From Dyadobacter luteus (lineage in GTDB: Bacteria; Bacteroidota; Bacteroidia; Cytophagales; Spirosomataceae): a stretch of 64,000 nucleotides of DNA. The stretch spans positions 62,001-126,000 of the forward strand of contig NZ_QNUL01000005.1 of assembly GCF_003383615.1 (NCBI RefSeq), in the 5' to 3' direction. The number at the start of each line of letters is the position of its first letter. Position 1 is the first letter of the stretch. Position numbers and translations under genes: made by a program. Under the pieces are notes generated by a model. The model did no database searches, was not told the origin of the DNA, and saw nothing but the letters and a program-made list of their open reading frames with translations. Of this stretch, positions 16,864-25,468 are shown piece after piece.

Positions 16864-17676
16864 TTATTTGCCATTGAAACTATTAATCACCGGAGCAGCG
16901 GTTGGGTTATACTGGTAAGTCTGCCAGGTATCGTCTTCGTATATTTCCACCACTCTATATCCCTTGTAGGCAGTTCCCCAGTTTCCGCCAAAGTGCCCGT
17001 CAAAGAAATAAGGTTTTTTACCTTTTTGTTTTTTACCGTCCTGATCATGGTCGTGACCGTTAAAGATGGCTTTCACGTTAGGTGCATTGTCCAGCAAATC
17101 GGTAATCTCCTTGCAATTAATTCCGTTGTCAGTCCATTTTTCGGGAGTAATGTGCAGGAAAACGAATATGCCTTTTTTGCTGCTGTGTTTGGCTAATTCC
17201 TCTTTGAGCCATTGAAGATCCGGACAAATGTATTCGCCCTTTTCGTTGGAGGTATCGCCGACAACGAATGCGTAATCGTTTTTGCCAAAACTATGATTGG
17301 GTTTGTATCCCCAAGTACTTTCCCAAACGTCAATACCAACTCTGTCGTGGTTACCTCTACCTACAAAATAAGGCACGCGCAAGCTGGAAAGTGTAGTTTT
17401 GAGATCGTATAACAATGTAGGATCATCGTGAATCAGATCGCCGTTCAGCATCAGGAAGTCAACCCCTTTTTGCATTTTTTCTCTGTTAATCCATCTCACC
17501 ATGTCGGTATGCATAGCCTTGAATTCGGTTCCGGGTTGTCCGTAGTGGCCATCAGAAGCGACGATAAAGCGCATGGCAATTTTCGCGGCATTATTACTTG
17601 TTTCCGATACAGGAACAGATGTTATAGCAGGTATAACAGGCAAAAGTTTAAGAAATGAACGTCTTTGTAAGGTCAT
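16864..17676 (-). CDS. Secreted metallophosphoesterase (calcineurin-like)
   Basis: 270 residues. The N-terminus MTLQRRSFLKLLPVIPAITS has an RRxFLK Tat-type motif, so export is likely. The metal-binding blocks of calcineurin-like phosphoesterases are in order: DGHYG (about 41-45), NGDLIHD (GD-x-x, about 79-85), GRGNHDR (GNHD), FLHITPE (H) and NGHDHDQ (GHxH). Substrate unknown; relatives hydrolyse phosphomonoesters or diesters, including cyclic nucleotides. It forms an apparent operon with the small lipoprotein downstream. Confidence 0.88.
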   Translation of the reverse strand: MTLQRRSFLKLLPVIPAITSVPVSETSNNAAKIAMRFIVASDGHYGQPGTEFKAMHTDMVRWINREKMQKGVDFLMLNGDLIHDDPTLLYDLKTTLSSLRVPYFVGRGNHDRVGIDVWESTWGYKPNHSFGKNDYAFVVGDTSNEKGEYICPDLQWLKEELAKHSSKKGIFVFLHITPEKWTDNGINCKEITDLLDNAPNVKAIFNGHDHDQDGKKQKGKKPYFFDGHFGGNWGTAYKGYRVVEIYEDDTWQTYQYNPTAAPVINSFNGK

Positions 17677-17790
17677 TATATTTCAGATTGAATCGGAGTC
17701 GCGGCGTATTATCTATTGTCAAAAATAGTTATTCATCACTGATATTTCCCTTAATATTGCAGCTAATTATTATTTTTTAACAAGATCATT

Positions 17791-18243
17791 ATGGACCGTC
17801 TTATTCTTCAGAAAGCTGCATCTTACTGTGCCTATCAGGAACGTACACAGGATGAGGTGAAACTTCGCCTGAAGAAATGGAATGTGTGGGGTGACGAGGC
17901 CGATGAGATTATAGCAGAGTTGATTTCTATGAATTACCTGAGTGAAGAGCGGTTTGCTCAAACGTATGCCGGGGGTAAATTCAGGGTCAAAAACTGGGGG
18001 CGGATGAAGATCAGGCAAGAACTAAACCGGCGCGGTCTCAGTAATTACAGCATTGAGAAGGGAATGAGTGAGATTAAGGATGAGGCCTATATATCAACAT
18101 TGAAAGAGCTGCTTACCAAGAAAAAGCGTTTGCTGGAAAAGACAGAGACCGACAAATTCAAGCTGAAACAAAAACTGGTACGCTATGCTTTGGGTAAGGG
18201 GTATGAAAGTGAACTGGTGTGGAGGTTGGTTGGGGAGGAATGA
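17791..18243 (+). CDS. recX: RecX-family regulatory protein
   Basis: 150 residues, the usual RecX size, made of three-helix repeats. Typical family segments are ASYCAYQERTQDEVKLRLKK near the N-terminus, IIAELISMNYLSEERFAQTYAGGKFRVKNWG in the middle repeat (broken here for length: FAQTYAGGKFRVKNWG) and IRQELNRRGLSNYSI. RecX binds RecA filaments and limits recombination and SOS. recA is not in the window. Confidence 0.85.
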   Translation: MDRLILQKAASYCAYQERTQDEVKLRLKKWNVWGDEADEIIAELISMNYLSEERFAQTYAGGKFRVKNWGRMKIRQELNRRGLSNYSIEKGMSEIKDEAYISTLKELLTKKKRLLEKTETDKFKLKQKLVRYALGKGYESELVWRLVGEE

Positions 18244-18254
18244 GCATCAGGATG

Positions 18255-18420
18255 GCTATTGCATGCCTATGGCATTTTTGAAAACTCCCATTTTGGTCTT
18301 TTCTACCGATATTTCATGCCTACGGCATTGTAGTATTTACAAAATACTGGCTGAGAAATCGCGTAGCAATGTAATATTGGTAGGAAAGGAATCCATAGCG
18401 ATGCAAATTCCGTAGGAAAG
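18255..18420. repeat. Dispersed intergenic repeat, copy 2
   Basis: This recX-nrdB gap carries ATTGCATGCCTATGGCATTT (18258-18277), a related TTTCATGCCTACGGCATTG (18313-18331) and AAATCGCGTAGCAATGTAAT (from 18356). The first and third match, inverted, the repeat at 12044-12174. Short GTAGGAAA units at 18381 and 18412 flank the end. Non-coding. Confidence 0.6.
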
Positions 18421-18443
18421 CAATAGTGCAGGAAATAAAAAAG

Positions 18444-18488
18444 AATGGTTAACGGGACATAATAATCTTACTTCCTGTTAACCATTTT
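18444..18488 (-). terminator. Terminator downstream of nrdB
   Basis: AATGGTTAAC (18444-18453) pairs with GTTAACCATT (18477-18486); on the minus strand a T-rich run follows the stem. It lies 15 bases past the nrdB stop. Confidence 0.75.
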
Positions 18489-18502
18489 AAAATTTCAGTG
18501 GA

Positions 18503-19513
18503 TCAAAAATCCGAATCAAAAGAAATCTTATGTCCTGAATCCTTGTCTTTAACACCACTCATTACACCTGCTTTCTGGTATTCTCCAACCCGTTTTTCGA
18601 AGAAGTTGGTCTTGCCTGGCAGTGAAATCAGTTCCATAAAATCAAAAGGATTGGCAGATCCGAACTGTTTGGGACATCCCAGACGTTCCAGCCAGAAATC
18701 GGCAATGTATTCGATGTACTGGTTCATCAGCTCAGCATTCATTCCAATCAGCGACACCGGCAATGCCTCAGTTACGAATTCTTTTTCAATACGAACCGCA
18801 TCCAGCATAATCTCAATTACACGTTCCTGCGGAAGCTGGTTGACGATATGACGGGTATAAAGCAAACATGCAAATTCACAGTGAAGGCCTTCATCTCTTG
18901 AAATAAGCTCGTTTGAAAAGGACAGTCCCGGCATCAACCCACGTTTTTTCAACCAGAAAATAGAACAGAATGAACCTGAGAAGAAAATCCCTTCCACAGC
19001 TGCGAAGGCAATAATTCTTTCCGCAAAAACCGGGCTATCTATCCATTTTAAAGCCCATTCGGCTTTTTTCTGAACACATGGTATGGTATCAATGGCGCGG
19101 AGGAGCCGGTCTTTTTCAGTAGAATCTTTGATATAGGTGTCAATCAGCAAAGAATAGGTTTCAGAGTGGATGTTTTCCATCGCAATCTGAAAACCATAGA
19201 AGCATTTCGCTTCTGCATATTGTACTTCGCTTAAAAAATTAACGGCCAGATTTTCATTCACAATCCCATCTGAGGCAGCAAAAAAAGCAAGTACATGAGA
19301 AATAAAGTGGCGTTCGCCGTCATTCAGATTTTCCCAGTCCTTGTGATCTTGTGAAAGGTCGATTTCCTCCGCTGTCCAGAAAGAAGCCTCGTGACGCTTG
19401 TACATTTCCCATATATCGGAATGCTTGATAGGAAACAACACAAAACGTAACGGATCTTCGATCAGCAAGGGTTCGGGTGCAGAGCCATGCTGATTAATAA
19501 GGTCTTGTGACAT
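18503..19513 (-). CDS. nrdB: Ribonucleoside-diphosphate reductase, beta subunit (class I)
   Basis: 336 residues. The small subunit carries the di-metal cofactor and tyrosyl radical that the alpha subunit needs to reduce NDPs to dNDPs. Ligand regions are visible: [45 protein letters not shown] (probable radical Tyr in CFYGFQ, ligands E and H) and [11 protein letters not shown]. The sequence is close in style to eukaryotic R2, including a C-terminal ISFDSDF tail that should dock on the alpha subunit. nrdA is not adjacent; a terminator follows, so the subunits are encoded apart. Confidence 0.93.
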   Translation of the reverse strand: MSQDLINQHGSAPEPLLIEDPLRFVLFPIKHSDIWEMYKRHEASFWTAEEIDLSQDHKDWENLNDGERHFISHVLAFFAASDGIVNENLAVNFLSEVQYAEAKCFYGFQIAMENIHSETYSLLIDTYIKDSTEKDRLLRAIDTIPCVQKKAEWALKWIDSPVFAERIIAFAAVEGIFFSGSFCSIFWLKKRGLMPGLSFSNELISRDEGLHCEFACLLYTRHIVNQLPQERVIEIMLDAVRIEKEFVTEALPVSLIGMNAELMNQYIEYIADFWLERLGCPKQFGSANPFDFMELISLPGKTNFFEKRVGEYQKAGVMSGVKDKDSGHKISFDSDF

Positions 19514-19593
19514 AATTAGTTGAATATTTTATTTACGATAAGGTACTTTAGGAAAGATTGACCCGTATTTTGCAGAGTCATTTGAGGGAAAAA

Positions 19594-19624
19594 CAAATCT
19601 ACATGGTTTGACTAACAAACTCAA
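19594..19624 (-). promoter_or_regulatory. Bacteroidota-type promoter for nrdB
   Basis: On the minus strand TTG (19622-19624 reversed) is followed by a 20-base spacer and TAGATTTG (19594-19601 reversed), an excellent fit to TTG-N19-21-TAnnTTTG. The predicted transcript start lies about 75 bases before the nrdB ATG. Confidence 0.6.
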
Positions 19625-19816
19625 GTAAAGGTGCAGGCCGATCAATAGCTGCCATGCATAAAAGTGATTCTTATTTATCGAAAGGCTGAAGCGCTGACTA
19701 AATTATATATTCTAACGGAAACTTAATCAGGGATTAGGAAATGCAGAATAGCAAAAAATGTATTTTTGCGTTCCAATTGCATCAGGGAATACCAGAACCT
19801 ATTGTTGTCAGTACAA

Positions 19817-20827
19817 ATGTCAAAATTGAAGATCCTTATAAGCAGAACAGATGCGATAGGCGATGTAGTGCTGACGATGCCCATTTGTGATATCCTGAAA
19901 AAGCATGCGAGTGTATCGGAGCTGCATTTTCTGGGCCGGTCGTACACCGAAGATGTGATACATTGCAATTCAGCAATTGATCAGTTTCTGGATATTGACA
20001 AAATAAGTAAACTGGATTACGAGGATCAGATCGCACTTTTGAAGAAGGAAAAGTATGACGTGATTTTGCATGTTTTTCCCAATAAGAAAATTGCCCAACT
20101 TGCCAAAGATGCTGACATTCCGCTCAGGATAGGCACCACCAACAGATGGTTCCACTGGGTAACGTGTAATAAGCTTGTCAGGCTTAGTCGACGCAGCTCT
20201 GATCTGCACGAAGCCCAATTGAATATCAAACTACTGAGTGCTCTCAACATTACGGATGAATTTTCTCTGGAAGAACTATCCGCACATTTCAGGATGGAAA
20301 ACATCAATCCGTTACCCGGCCGGTTAAAAGGATTTCTGGATAAAACAAAACTCAATGTCATTATCCATCCGCAGTCCAATAAAAGTGCACGTGAATGGGG
20401 GTTGGACAACTTTGGTGAACTGATAAATCTGCTGCCACCTGAGAAATACAAGATTTTTATATCCGGTACCATGGCAGACGGCAATTCGATGGGTGACTGG
20501 CTGGAGAAGCTTCCCAAGCATGTTGTGAATCTGACGGGTCAAATGACTCTGAAAGAGTTTATTTCTTTTATATATTACTCCAATGGACTGGTGGCGGCCA
20601 GTACCGGACCGTTGCATATAGCGGCGTCTATCGGGAATAATGCACTGGGATTGTACCCGCCTATGCGTCCGATATTTCCTCAACGCTGGGCTCCGCTCGG
20701 TCCCAAAGCATCATACATTGTTGCCAATGATACGTGCAGTAATTGCAAAATGAAAATTTCTGGTTGTAATTGTATGCAAAGTATTGCCCCTGTTGAAGTG
20801 GTGAAGGCCATTAGTGCGTGGACCTGA
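19817..20827 (+). CDS. Glycosyltransferase family 9 (ADP-heptose:LPS heptosyltransferase-like)
   Basis: 336 residues from ATG 19817; an upstream in-frame start at 19766 would add 17 residues lacking the family pattern. The N-terminal Rossmann motif SRTDAIGDVVLTMPI and the C-terminal sugar-nucleotide site (VIIHPQSNKSAREWGLDNF; AASTGPLHIAASIGN) are those of heptosyltransferases that extend the lipopolysaccharide core. Cytosolic face of the inner membrane. Another glycosyltransferase follows 75 bases on, so the pair probably works in LPS or exopolysaccharide assembly. Confidence 0.88.
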   Translation: MSKLKILISRTDAIGDVVLTMPICDILKKHASVSELHFLGRSYTEDVIHCNSAIDQFLDIDKISKLDYEDQIALLKKEKYDVILHVFPNKKIAQLAKDADIPLRIGTTNRWFHWVTCNKLVRLSRRSSDLHEAQLNIKLLSALNITDEFSLEELSAHFRMENINPLPGRLKGFLDKTKLNVIIHPQSNKSAREWGLDNFGELINLLPPEKYKIFISGTMADGNSMGDWLEKLPKHVVNLTGQMTLKEFISFIYYSNGLVAASTGPLHIAASIGNNALGLYPPMRPIFPQRWAPLGPKASYIVANDTCSNCKMKISGCNCMQSIAPVEVVKAISAWT

Positions 20828-20902
20828 TAAAGACATTTTATTTCATAAAAAACTGTATACTGATCCTTAATTATATCATTGAAGGAATCGGTTTATCATC
20901 TT

Positions 20903-21961
20903 ATGCCTGACAAAATTGTATTTGACTGCGAGCGAATGAAGTATCCCAATACGGGATTATACCAATTTTGTCTGCAGTTGGGAAAAGCCCTGTACGCACA
21001 ATGTCATCCCGAACAAATGTCCTTTTATCTACCTGAAAAGGCGAAGGATGTTTTTGGTACGGAGAAAAATGTCTTGTTACAACATTCTCTTCATAAATTC
21101 TTTTTTCCGCTGCTTCGTGACACGGCCGTCTGGCATTCTACTTTTCAGGGAACGATGTATTATCCAGCTTCGCGAAAAGTGAAGATTGTAGCAACTATCC
21201 ATGATCTTAACTTTCTCTACGAGGAGCATATCGGAGAAGGGGAAAGGAAAAGAAACCTGGAAAGATTGCAATTGAAAATTAACCGGGCAGACCATATCGT
21301 AGGCATCTCGCAATTTGTACTAAATGATCTGAAAAAACATCTTTCTGTAGAGGAGAAACCTATGTCGGTGATTTACAATGGTTGTTATATCGAGCATTTG
21401 GATCATGTAGTTAAGCCTCAGCTTGCTGTAAATAAACCTTTTCTTTTCACGATCGGTACCATTGCAGCAAAGAAGAATTTTCACGTTTTGCCTTCACTTC
21501 TGGTCGGTAATGACTGGAGCCTGGTTATTGCGGGTATTGTGGTAGAGGAAACGTATAAGCAACGGATTATTGATGAGGCACAAAAACATGGAGTTTTGGA
21601 TAGGGTGATTTTTACAGGAGGTATCTCTGAGAACGATAAGAAATGGTATCTTGAAAACTGTCTCGCCTTCACTTTCCCATCTATTGCAGAGGGTTTCGGA
21701 CTTCCGGTGATTGAGGCGATGTATTTTGGGAAACCTACGTTTTTGTCTACCAGTACGGCTTTGCCGGAAATTGGTGGAAAAGATGCTTACTACTTTGAAG
21801 ATTTTGATCCTGAAAGTATGAGACAAACGTTGTCAAAAGGATTGGTGCATTACAAGCAGACTTCTCCTTCAGAACTGATCAAAAAACATGCTGCCTCATT
21901 TTCCTGGGAGCAGGCAGCGCAGGAATACATGAAGGTATACAGAAGCGTAATGGCACACTAA
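20903..21961 (+). CDS. GT4-family glycosyltransferase
   Basis: 352 residues from ATG 20903 (a TTG at 20879 would add eight). The GT-B fold is indicated by an N-terminal NTGLYQFCLQLGKAL glycine-helix segment, the linker region FLFTIGTIAAKKNF, and the donor-site ExxxxxxxE in IAEGFGLPVIEAMYFGKP, followed by STALPEIGG. It uses an NDP-sugar and retains configuration; acceptor unknown. It lies downstream of the heptosyltransferase-like gene on the same strand and converges on corA (10-base gap). Confidence 0.85.
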   Translation: MPDKIVFDCERMKYPNTGLYQFCLQLGKALYAQCHPEQMSFYLPEKAKDVFGTEKNVLLQHSLHKFFFPLLRDTAVWHSTFQGTMYYPASRKVKIVATIHDLNFLYEEHIGEGERKRNLERLQLKINRADHIVGISQFVLNDLKKHLSVEEKPMSVIYNGCYIEHLDHVVKPQLAVNKPFLFTIGTIAAKKNFHVLPSLLVGNDWSLVIAGIVVEETYKQRIIDEAQKHGVLDRVIFTGGISENDKKWYLENCLAFTFPSIAEGFGLPVIEAMYFGKPTFLSTSTALPEIGGKDAYYFEDFDPESMRQTLSKGLVHYKQTSPSELIKKHAASFSWEQAAQEYMKVYRSVMAH

Positions 21962-21971
21962 TCTTACATTA

Positions 21972-22916
21972 TTAAATCCACCGTTTCCGCCTGAAGAACC
22001 AAAGCACTACCGCAGAGGAAAGCACCATGAGTAACAGCGATAACCAGAAACCCCAGGGGTGGCCAGTGGAAGGAATGTGATCGTAGTTCATGCCAAAAAT
22101 ACCTGCAATTAACGTAGGCGGCATAAAGATGATTGTTACTACTGTAAAGATTTTGATTACCTGACTTTGTTCAAGGTTAATCAGACCCATAAATGTGTTC
22201 TGCAGGTACTCCAATCTCTCAAAATTGAAGGTTGTATATTCAAGAAGGGAGCTGATATCCTTCAGGATTATCCGTAAATGCTCTTTTCTGTCGGCAGGGA
22301 AATACTGGCTCCGCAATATGCCCGAAAGAACACGTTGCTTATCAATGCTGGTTTCGCGCAGAGTCATGGTGATTTCCTGTAATTCACTTATCCTGATCAG
22401 TACTTCCTGACGCGCTTTCTGTTCGCGGCTCAGGCCTTTACTGATTGTTGATATATCTCTGGAAATGGCTTCGAGCGAATCTGCATCAGCTTCAATCCGT
22501 GTTTCCAACAGCAGAAGCATAAAGTCCACGCCGGTCTGAAAAGTATCAGGACTTACCTTCATTTTTTTTACAGCATCGGCAAAGGTTTTGGAATCGCCGC
22601 GGCGATATGTAAAAAGCGTGTCATTATGTAAAATGAAAGAAACCGGATACACTTCGTACCCGTTCTGGTCAACTTTCAAAAAGTTAGAGTTGGCATTGAT
22701 CGTATTGTTCTGCTCAAAAAAACGAGAACTGCTTTCAATCTCAACGATTTCCTGAGGTGTCTGAAAGCTGATATCGCATTTATTTTCTACCCATTCTTCC
22801 TCTTCTGCGGTTGGTGATTGCAGATCCACCCAGACCAGGTTTTTAACCTTGCCCAGCTCACGAATATCATTTTCACGTTTGATTAAACGCCCTTCTTTAT
22901 AGAAAATACGAACCAT
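21972..22916 (-). CDS. corA: CorA-family Mg2+/Co2+ transporter
   Basis: 314 residues. A long cytoplasmic alpha/beta and coiled-coil domain is followed by two C-terminal membrane helices (about 253-275 and 288-306) with the pore signature GMNYDHIP after the first one. The basic C-terminus FFRRKRWI matches the family. It forms a pentameric inner-membrane channel for Mg2+ uptake. It is single on its strand and diverges from the MFS gene. Confidence 0.92.
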   Translation of the reverse strand: MVRIFYKEGRLIKRENDIRELGKVKNLVWVDLQSPTAEEEEWVENKCDISFQTPQEIVEIESSSRFFEQNNTINANSNFLKVDQNGYEVYPVSFILHNDTLFTYRRGDSKTFADAVKKMKVSPDTFQTGVDFMLLLLETRIEADADSLEAISRDISTISKGLSREQKARQEVLIRISELQEITMTLRETSIDKQRVLSGILRSQYFPADRKEHLRIILKDISSLLEYTTFNFERLEYLQNTFMGLINLEQSQVIKIFTVVTIIFMPPTLIAGIFGMNYDHIPSTGHPWGFWLSLLLMVLSSAVVLWFFRRKRWI

Positions 22917-23031
22917 GATTTAAAATTAGGATAAAGAAAGTGTTTCATGCAAAGCAAAGAAGAAAAAACGCGCAAACATTTAGGTACACTATCCTATTAA
23001 ATTATTGCCACCATTTTTAAATGTTCCATGC

Positions 23032-23065
23032 TTTGCGAAGAATTTTTCACTTTCTCTTAATTTTG
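23032..23065 (+). promoter_or_regulatory. Promoter of the MFS transporter gene
   Basis: TTTG (23032-23035), a 22-base spacer and TAATTTTG (23058-23065), close to the Bacteroidota consensus. The -7 box ends four bases before the only plausible ATG (23070), so the transcript may be leaderless. Confidence 0.5.
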
Positions 23066-23069
23066 TCTG

Positions 23070-24254
23070 ATGCAAAGCAGCAATTCCAAGGGTATTTTCA
23101 CCACACAGTTCTGGTTACTGGGTCTCAGTTCATTTCTTTTTTCTTCAAGCTTCAACATGCTGATCCCTGAGTTACCGGGGTACCTGTCATCCATGGGTGG
23201 CGCAGAATACAAAGGCTATATCATTGGTCTGTTTACGCTTACAGCGGGTTTGTCGCGTCCCTTCAGCGGGCGGCTTACGGATAGAATAGGGCGTGTACCT
23301 GTGATGGCTGTCGGTTCTATTGTATGTTTTGTATGTGGCTTTTTATATCCTGTGTTTATTACAGTGATGCCCTTTTTACTCTTGCGGCTGGTCCACGGTT
23401 TTTCTACGGGGTTCAAGCCTACAGGTACCGCGGCTTATGTGGCAGATATTATTCCGGCGGATCGTAGAGGAGAAGCCATGGGTATTCACGGGATGTGTAT
23501 GGGAATGGGATCAGCCTTCGGACCGGCGGTAGGAAGTATGATCAGTCAGGCATTTTCACTCAATGTGCTCTTCTATACTTCCTCACTTTTTGCACTGCTC
23601 TCTATTCTCATTCTGTTTAATATGAAAGAGACTTTGAAAGAAAAAGAACCTTTGTCGCTCAGTGCTTTCAAAATTGGCTGGCACGATATATTTGAACCAA
23701 ATGTACTCAACCCGGCACTGATCACTTTCCTGGCCTATTTTGGCTTTGGTGCTGTGGCTACGCTGGCTCCTGATTTTAGCGAATACCTCGGGCTACAGAA
23801 CCGCGGTGTGTACTTTATGGTATTTACATTGTTCTCGCTTTTGATCAGATTGGCTGCCGGGAAAATATCTGACAGACATGGCCGTATTCCTGTTACGATT
23901 GTAGGGTGCAGTACATTGATCGTGTCTATGGTGATTACCGGTTATGCGGAATCTGTAGTGATGTTTCTGACAGGTGCTGCTTTTTTCGGAGTAGCCATGG
24001 GAATTTTATCTCCTGTGCTTTCTGCCTGGACTGTAGATTTAAGTAGTGATCACAATCGGGGCAGAGCGCTGGCTACGATGTATATTTCATTGGAAGCCGG
24101 GATTGGTCTGGGCGCATTTCTTTCCGCTGCTATTTATGCCAATCAGCATCCCAATATGCCTCTGGTGTTTCTCTGCATGGCTGGCTTTGCAGCCGCTGCA
24201 TTGATCTATTCTATATACCTGAAAAATAAAAAGAGACCGACACGTGCTGTTTGA
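23070..24254 (+). CDS. MFS transporter
   Basis: 394 residues with about twelve hydrophobic helices. The loop 2-3 motif A is GRLTDRIGRVPVMA (about 68-81) and its repeat in the second half is AGKISDRHGRIPVTI. Family: major facilitator, drug/sugar-porter-like; the substrate cannot be read from sequence. The gene end overlaps the start of the IMPACT-family gene by 11 bases (24244-24254), implying co-translation. Confidence 0.88.
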   Translation: MQSSNSKGIFTTQFWLLGLSSFLFSSSFNMLIPELPGYLSSMGGAEYKGYIIGLFTLTAGLSRPFSGRLTDRIGRVPVMAVGSIVCFVCGFLYPVFITVMPFLLLRLVHGFSTGFKPTGTAAYVADIIPADRRGEAMGIHGMCMGMGSAFGPAVGSMISQAFSLNVLFYTSSLFALLSILILFNMKETLKEKEPLSLSAFKIGWHDIFEPNVLNPALITFLAYFGFGAVATLAPDFSEYLGLQNRGVYFMVFTLFSLLIRLAAGKISDRHGRIPVTIVGCSTLIVSMVITGYAESVVMFLTGAAFFGVAMGILSPVLSAWTVDLSSDHNRGRALATMYISLEAGIGLGAFLSAAIYANQHPNMPLVFLCMAGFAAAALIYSIYLKNKKRPTRAV

Positions 24255-24849
24255 CGATACCTATAAAACCATTGAAGTGCCTTCAGAAGGCTTTTTCAAG
24301 GACAAAGGAAGTAAATTCCTCTCCTATGCATATCCGGTTCGAAATGAAACCGAAGTAAAAGCTCTCCTTCTTAATCTTCGGGAACTGCATCCCAAAGCGG
24401 TGCATCATTGCTATGCCTATCGTTTCGGACTTGATAGAATGAGCTACAGGATGAGTGATGACGGAGAACCGTCGGGCACGGCAGGACGACCGATTTTAAA
24501 TACGCTCTATTCAAGAGACGTTACCAACCTACTCGTGGTGGTCGTGCGGTATTTTGGTGGCACACTTCTGGGAGTTCCCGGATTGATCAATGCCTACAAA
24601 ACAGCGACGGAATATGCGCTGGATGAAGCACAGGTGGTGGTAAACCATTTTTTCGAATGTTACGAGCTCAGCTTCGAATACATCCGAATGAACGACGTCA
24701 TGCGTATTGTAAAGGAGATGGAATTACCTGTAAGGTCCCAGAACTTCGAAATGCAGTGCACCATGGTGTTGGAAGTCCGTACCACATTGACAGAGCGTTT
24801 TGTCAGCAGATGTGAGAAAATAGATGGACTGGAAATCAGGCTGGTGTAG
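24244..24849 (+). CDS. IMPACT/YigZ-family protein
   Basis: 201 residues starting at a GTG inside the end of the MFS gene; the conserved N-terminus KTIEVPSEGFFKDKGSKF supports this start. Family hallmarks are HHCYAYRFG, SDDGEPSGTAGRPI and VVRYFGGTLLGVPGLINAYKT, then a C-terminal DUF1949-like ferredoxin-fold part. YigZ/IMPACT proteins have been linked to translation and nucleic-acid binding, but the biochemical role is unsettled. It overlaps the MFS gene and converges on a small minus-strand gene. Confidence 0.88.
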   Translation: MLFDDTYKTIEVPSEGFFKDKGSKFLSYAYPVRNETEVKALLLNLRELHPKAVHHCYAYRFGLDRMSYRMSDDGEPSGTAGRPILNTLYSRDVTNLLVVVVRYFGGTLLGVPGLINAYKTATEYALDEAQVVVNHFFECYELSFEYIRMNDVMRIVKEMELPVRSQNFEMQCTMVLEVRTTLTERFVSRCEKIDGLEIRLV

Positions 24850-24854
24850 CAGGG

Positions 24855-25031
24855 TCAGTCGTTGTCTTTAAGCATTCTAATAAAATCATCTTCATAATCT
24901 TTCAGGGCTTTAAGAAGTTGTTGCAATTCTGCGTGCTCAGCTGTCCCTTTTTTAGCTCCGTATATCTCGTCTGCCCGTTCCGAGGCCTTTTCGTAATCTG
25001 TTTCGTTTTTGATTGTCATAATCGTTTGCAT
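24855..25031 (-). CDS. Small acidic protein resembling the N-terminal part of HigA-type antitoxins
   Basis: 58 residues from the second ATG (25031); starts at 25043 and 25019 are also possible. The sequence TIKNETDYEKASERADEIYG plus GTAEHAELQQLLKALKDYED resembles the helical N-terminal domain of HigA-like antitoxins (N-E-x-x-Y-x-x-A, GTxEHxEL, L-x-x-Y-E), but no helix-turn-helix domain and no HigB toxin are present. Either a stand-alone protein family or a remnant. The gene is short, so coding status is only moderately certain. Confidence 0.5.
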   Translation of the reverse strand: MQTIMTIKNETDYEKASERADEIYGAKKGTAEHAELQQLLKALKDYEDDFIRMLKDND

Positions 25032-25394
25032 TGGATGATACAAACCTACTAAAACCTGGTGACAACTTCCAGCTGAAGCCTATGTAAACGTAAAATGTGC
25101 TGATGGGCGCGTATATGGATATAGGGATGGTAAGTTTCTGATGTACTATATGTTACCTGAGGTTTCATTTTAGCTCTAAGAAATATTTTATAACTATTTA
25201 AATTAAAAATATAGGTTTATTGTGCGCTGATCTATTAACCACAAATGTGCTGACAATCAGATGTTTGTACATAATCGGGTTGGTGTATAATTTTTCACGA
25301 ATTAAAATTGGTAAAATTATATTTATTAAAAATTAAATTACTTGTTTGTTTGTTATCGTAAATTATAATTCTTCATTTATTTTAAAATACAGAA

Positions 25395-25426
25395 TTTTGT
25401 ATTGAATTTTTAATTCTCTACTTTCG
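25395..25426 (+). promoter_or_regulatory. Promoter of the first SusC/SusD operon (in a 437-base spacer)
   Basis: TTTTG (25395-25399), a 19-base spacer and TACTTTCG (25419-25426) match the Bacteroidota consensus with one change in the -7 box. The start would lie about 35 bases before the SusC ATG. The rest of the very A/T-rich gap 25032-25394 shows nothing I can name beyond two TGTGCTGA words (25096, 25246). Confidence 0.55.
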
Positions 25427-25468
25427 ATTTAAGCAGTTGAACTGTAACTAACCTAACTATTTAATCAG

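Noticed and set aside
18503..19513. nrdA expected next to nrdB
   Set aside because: No alpha-subunit gene is present on either side; a terminator follows nrdB directly, so the subunits must be encoded apart.
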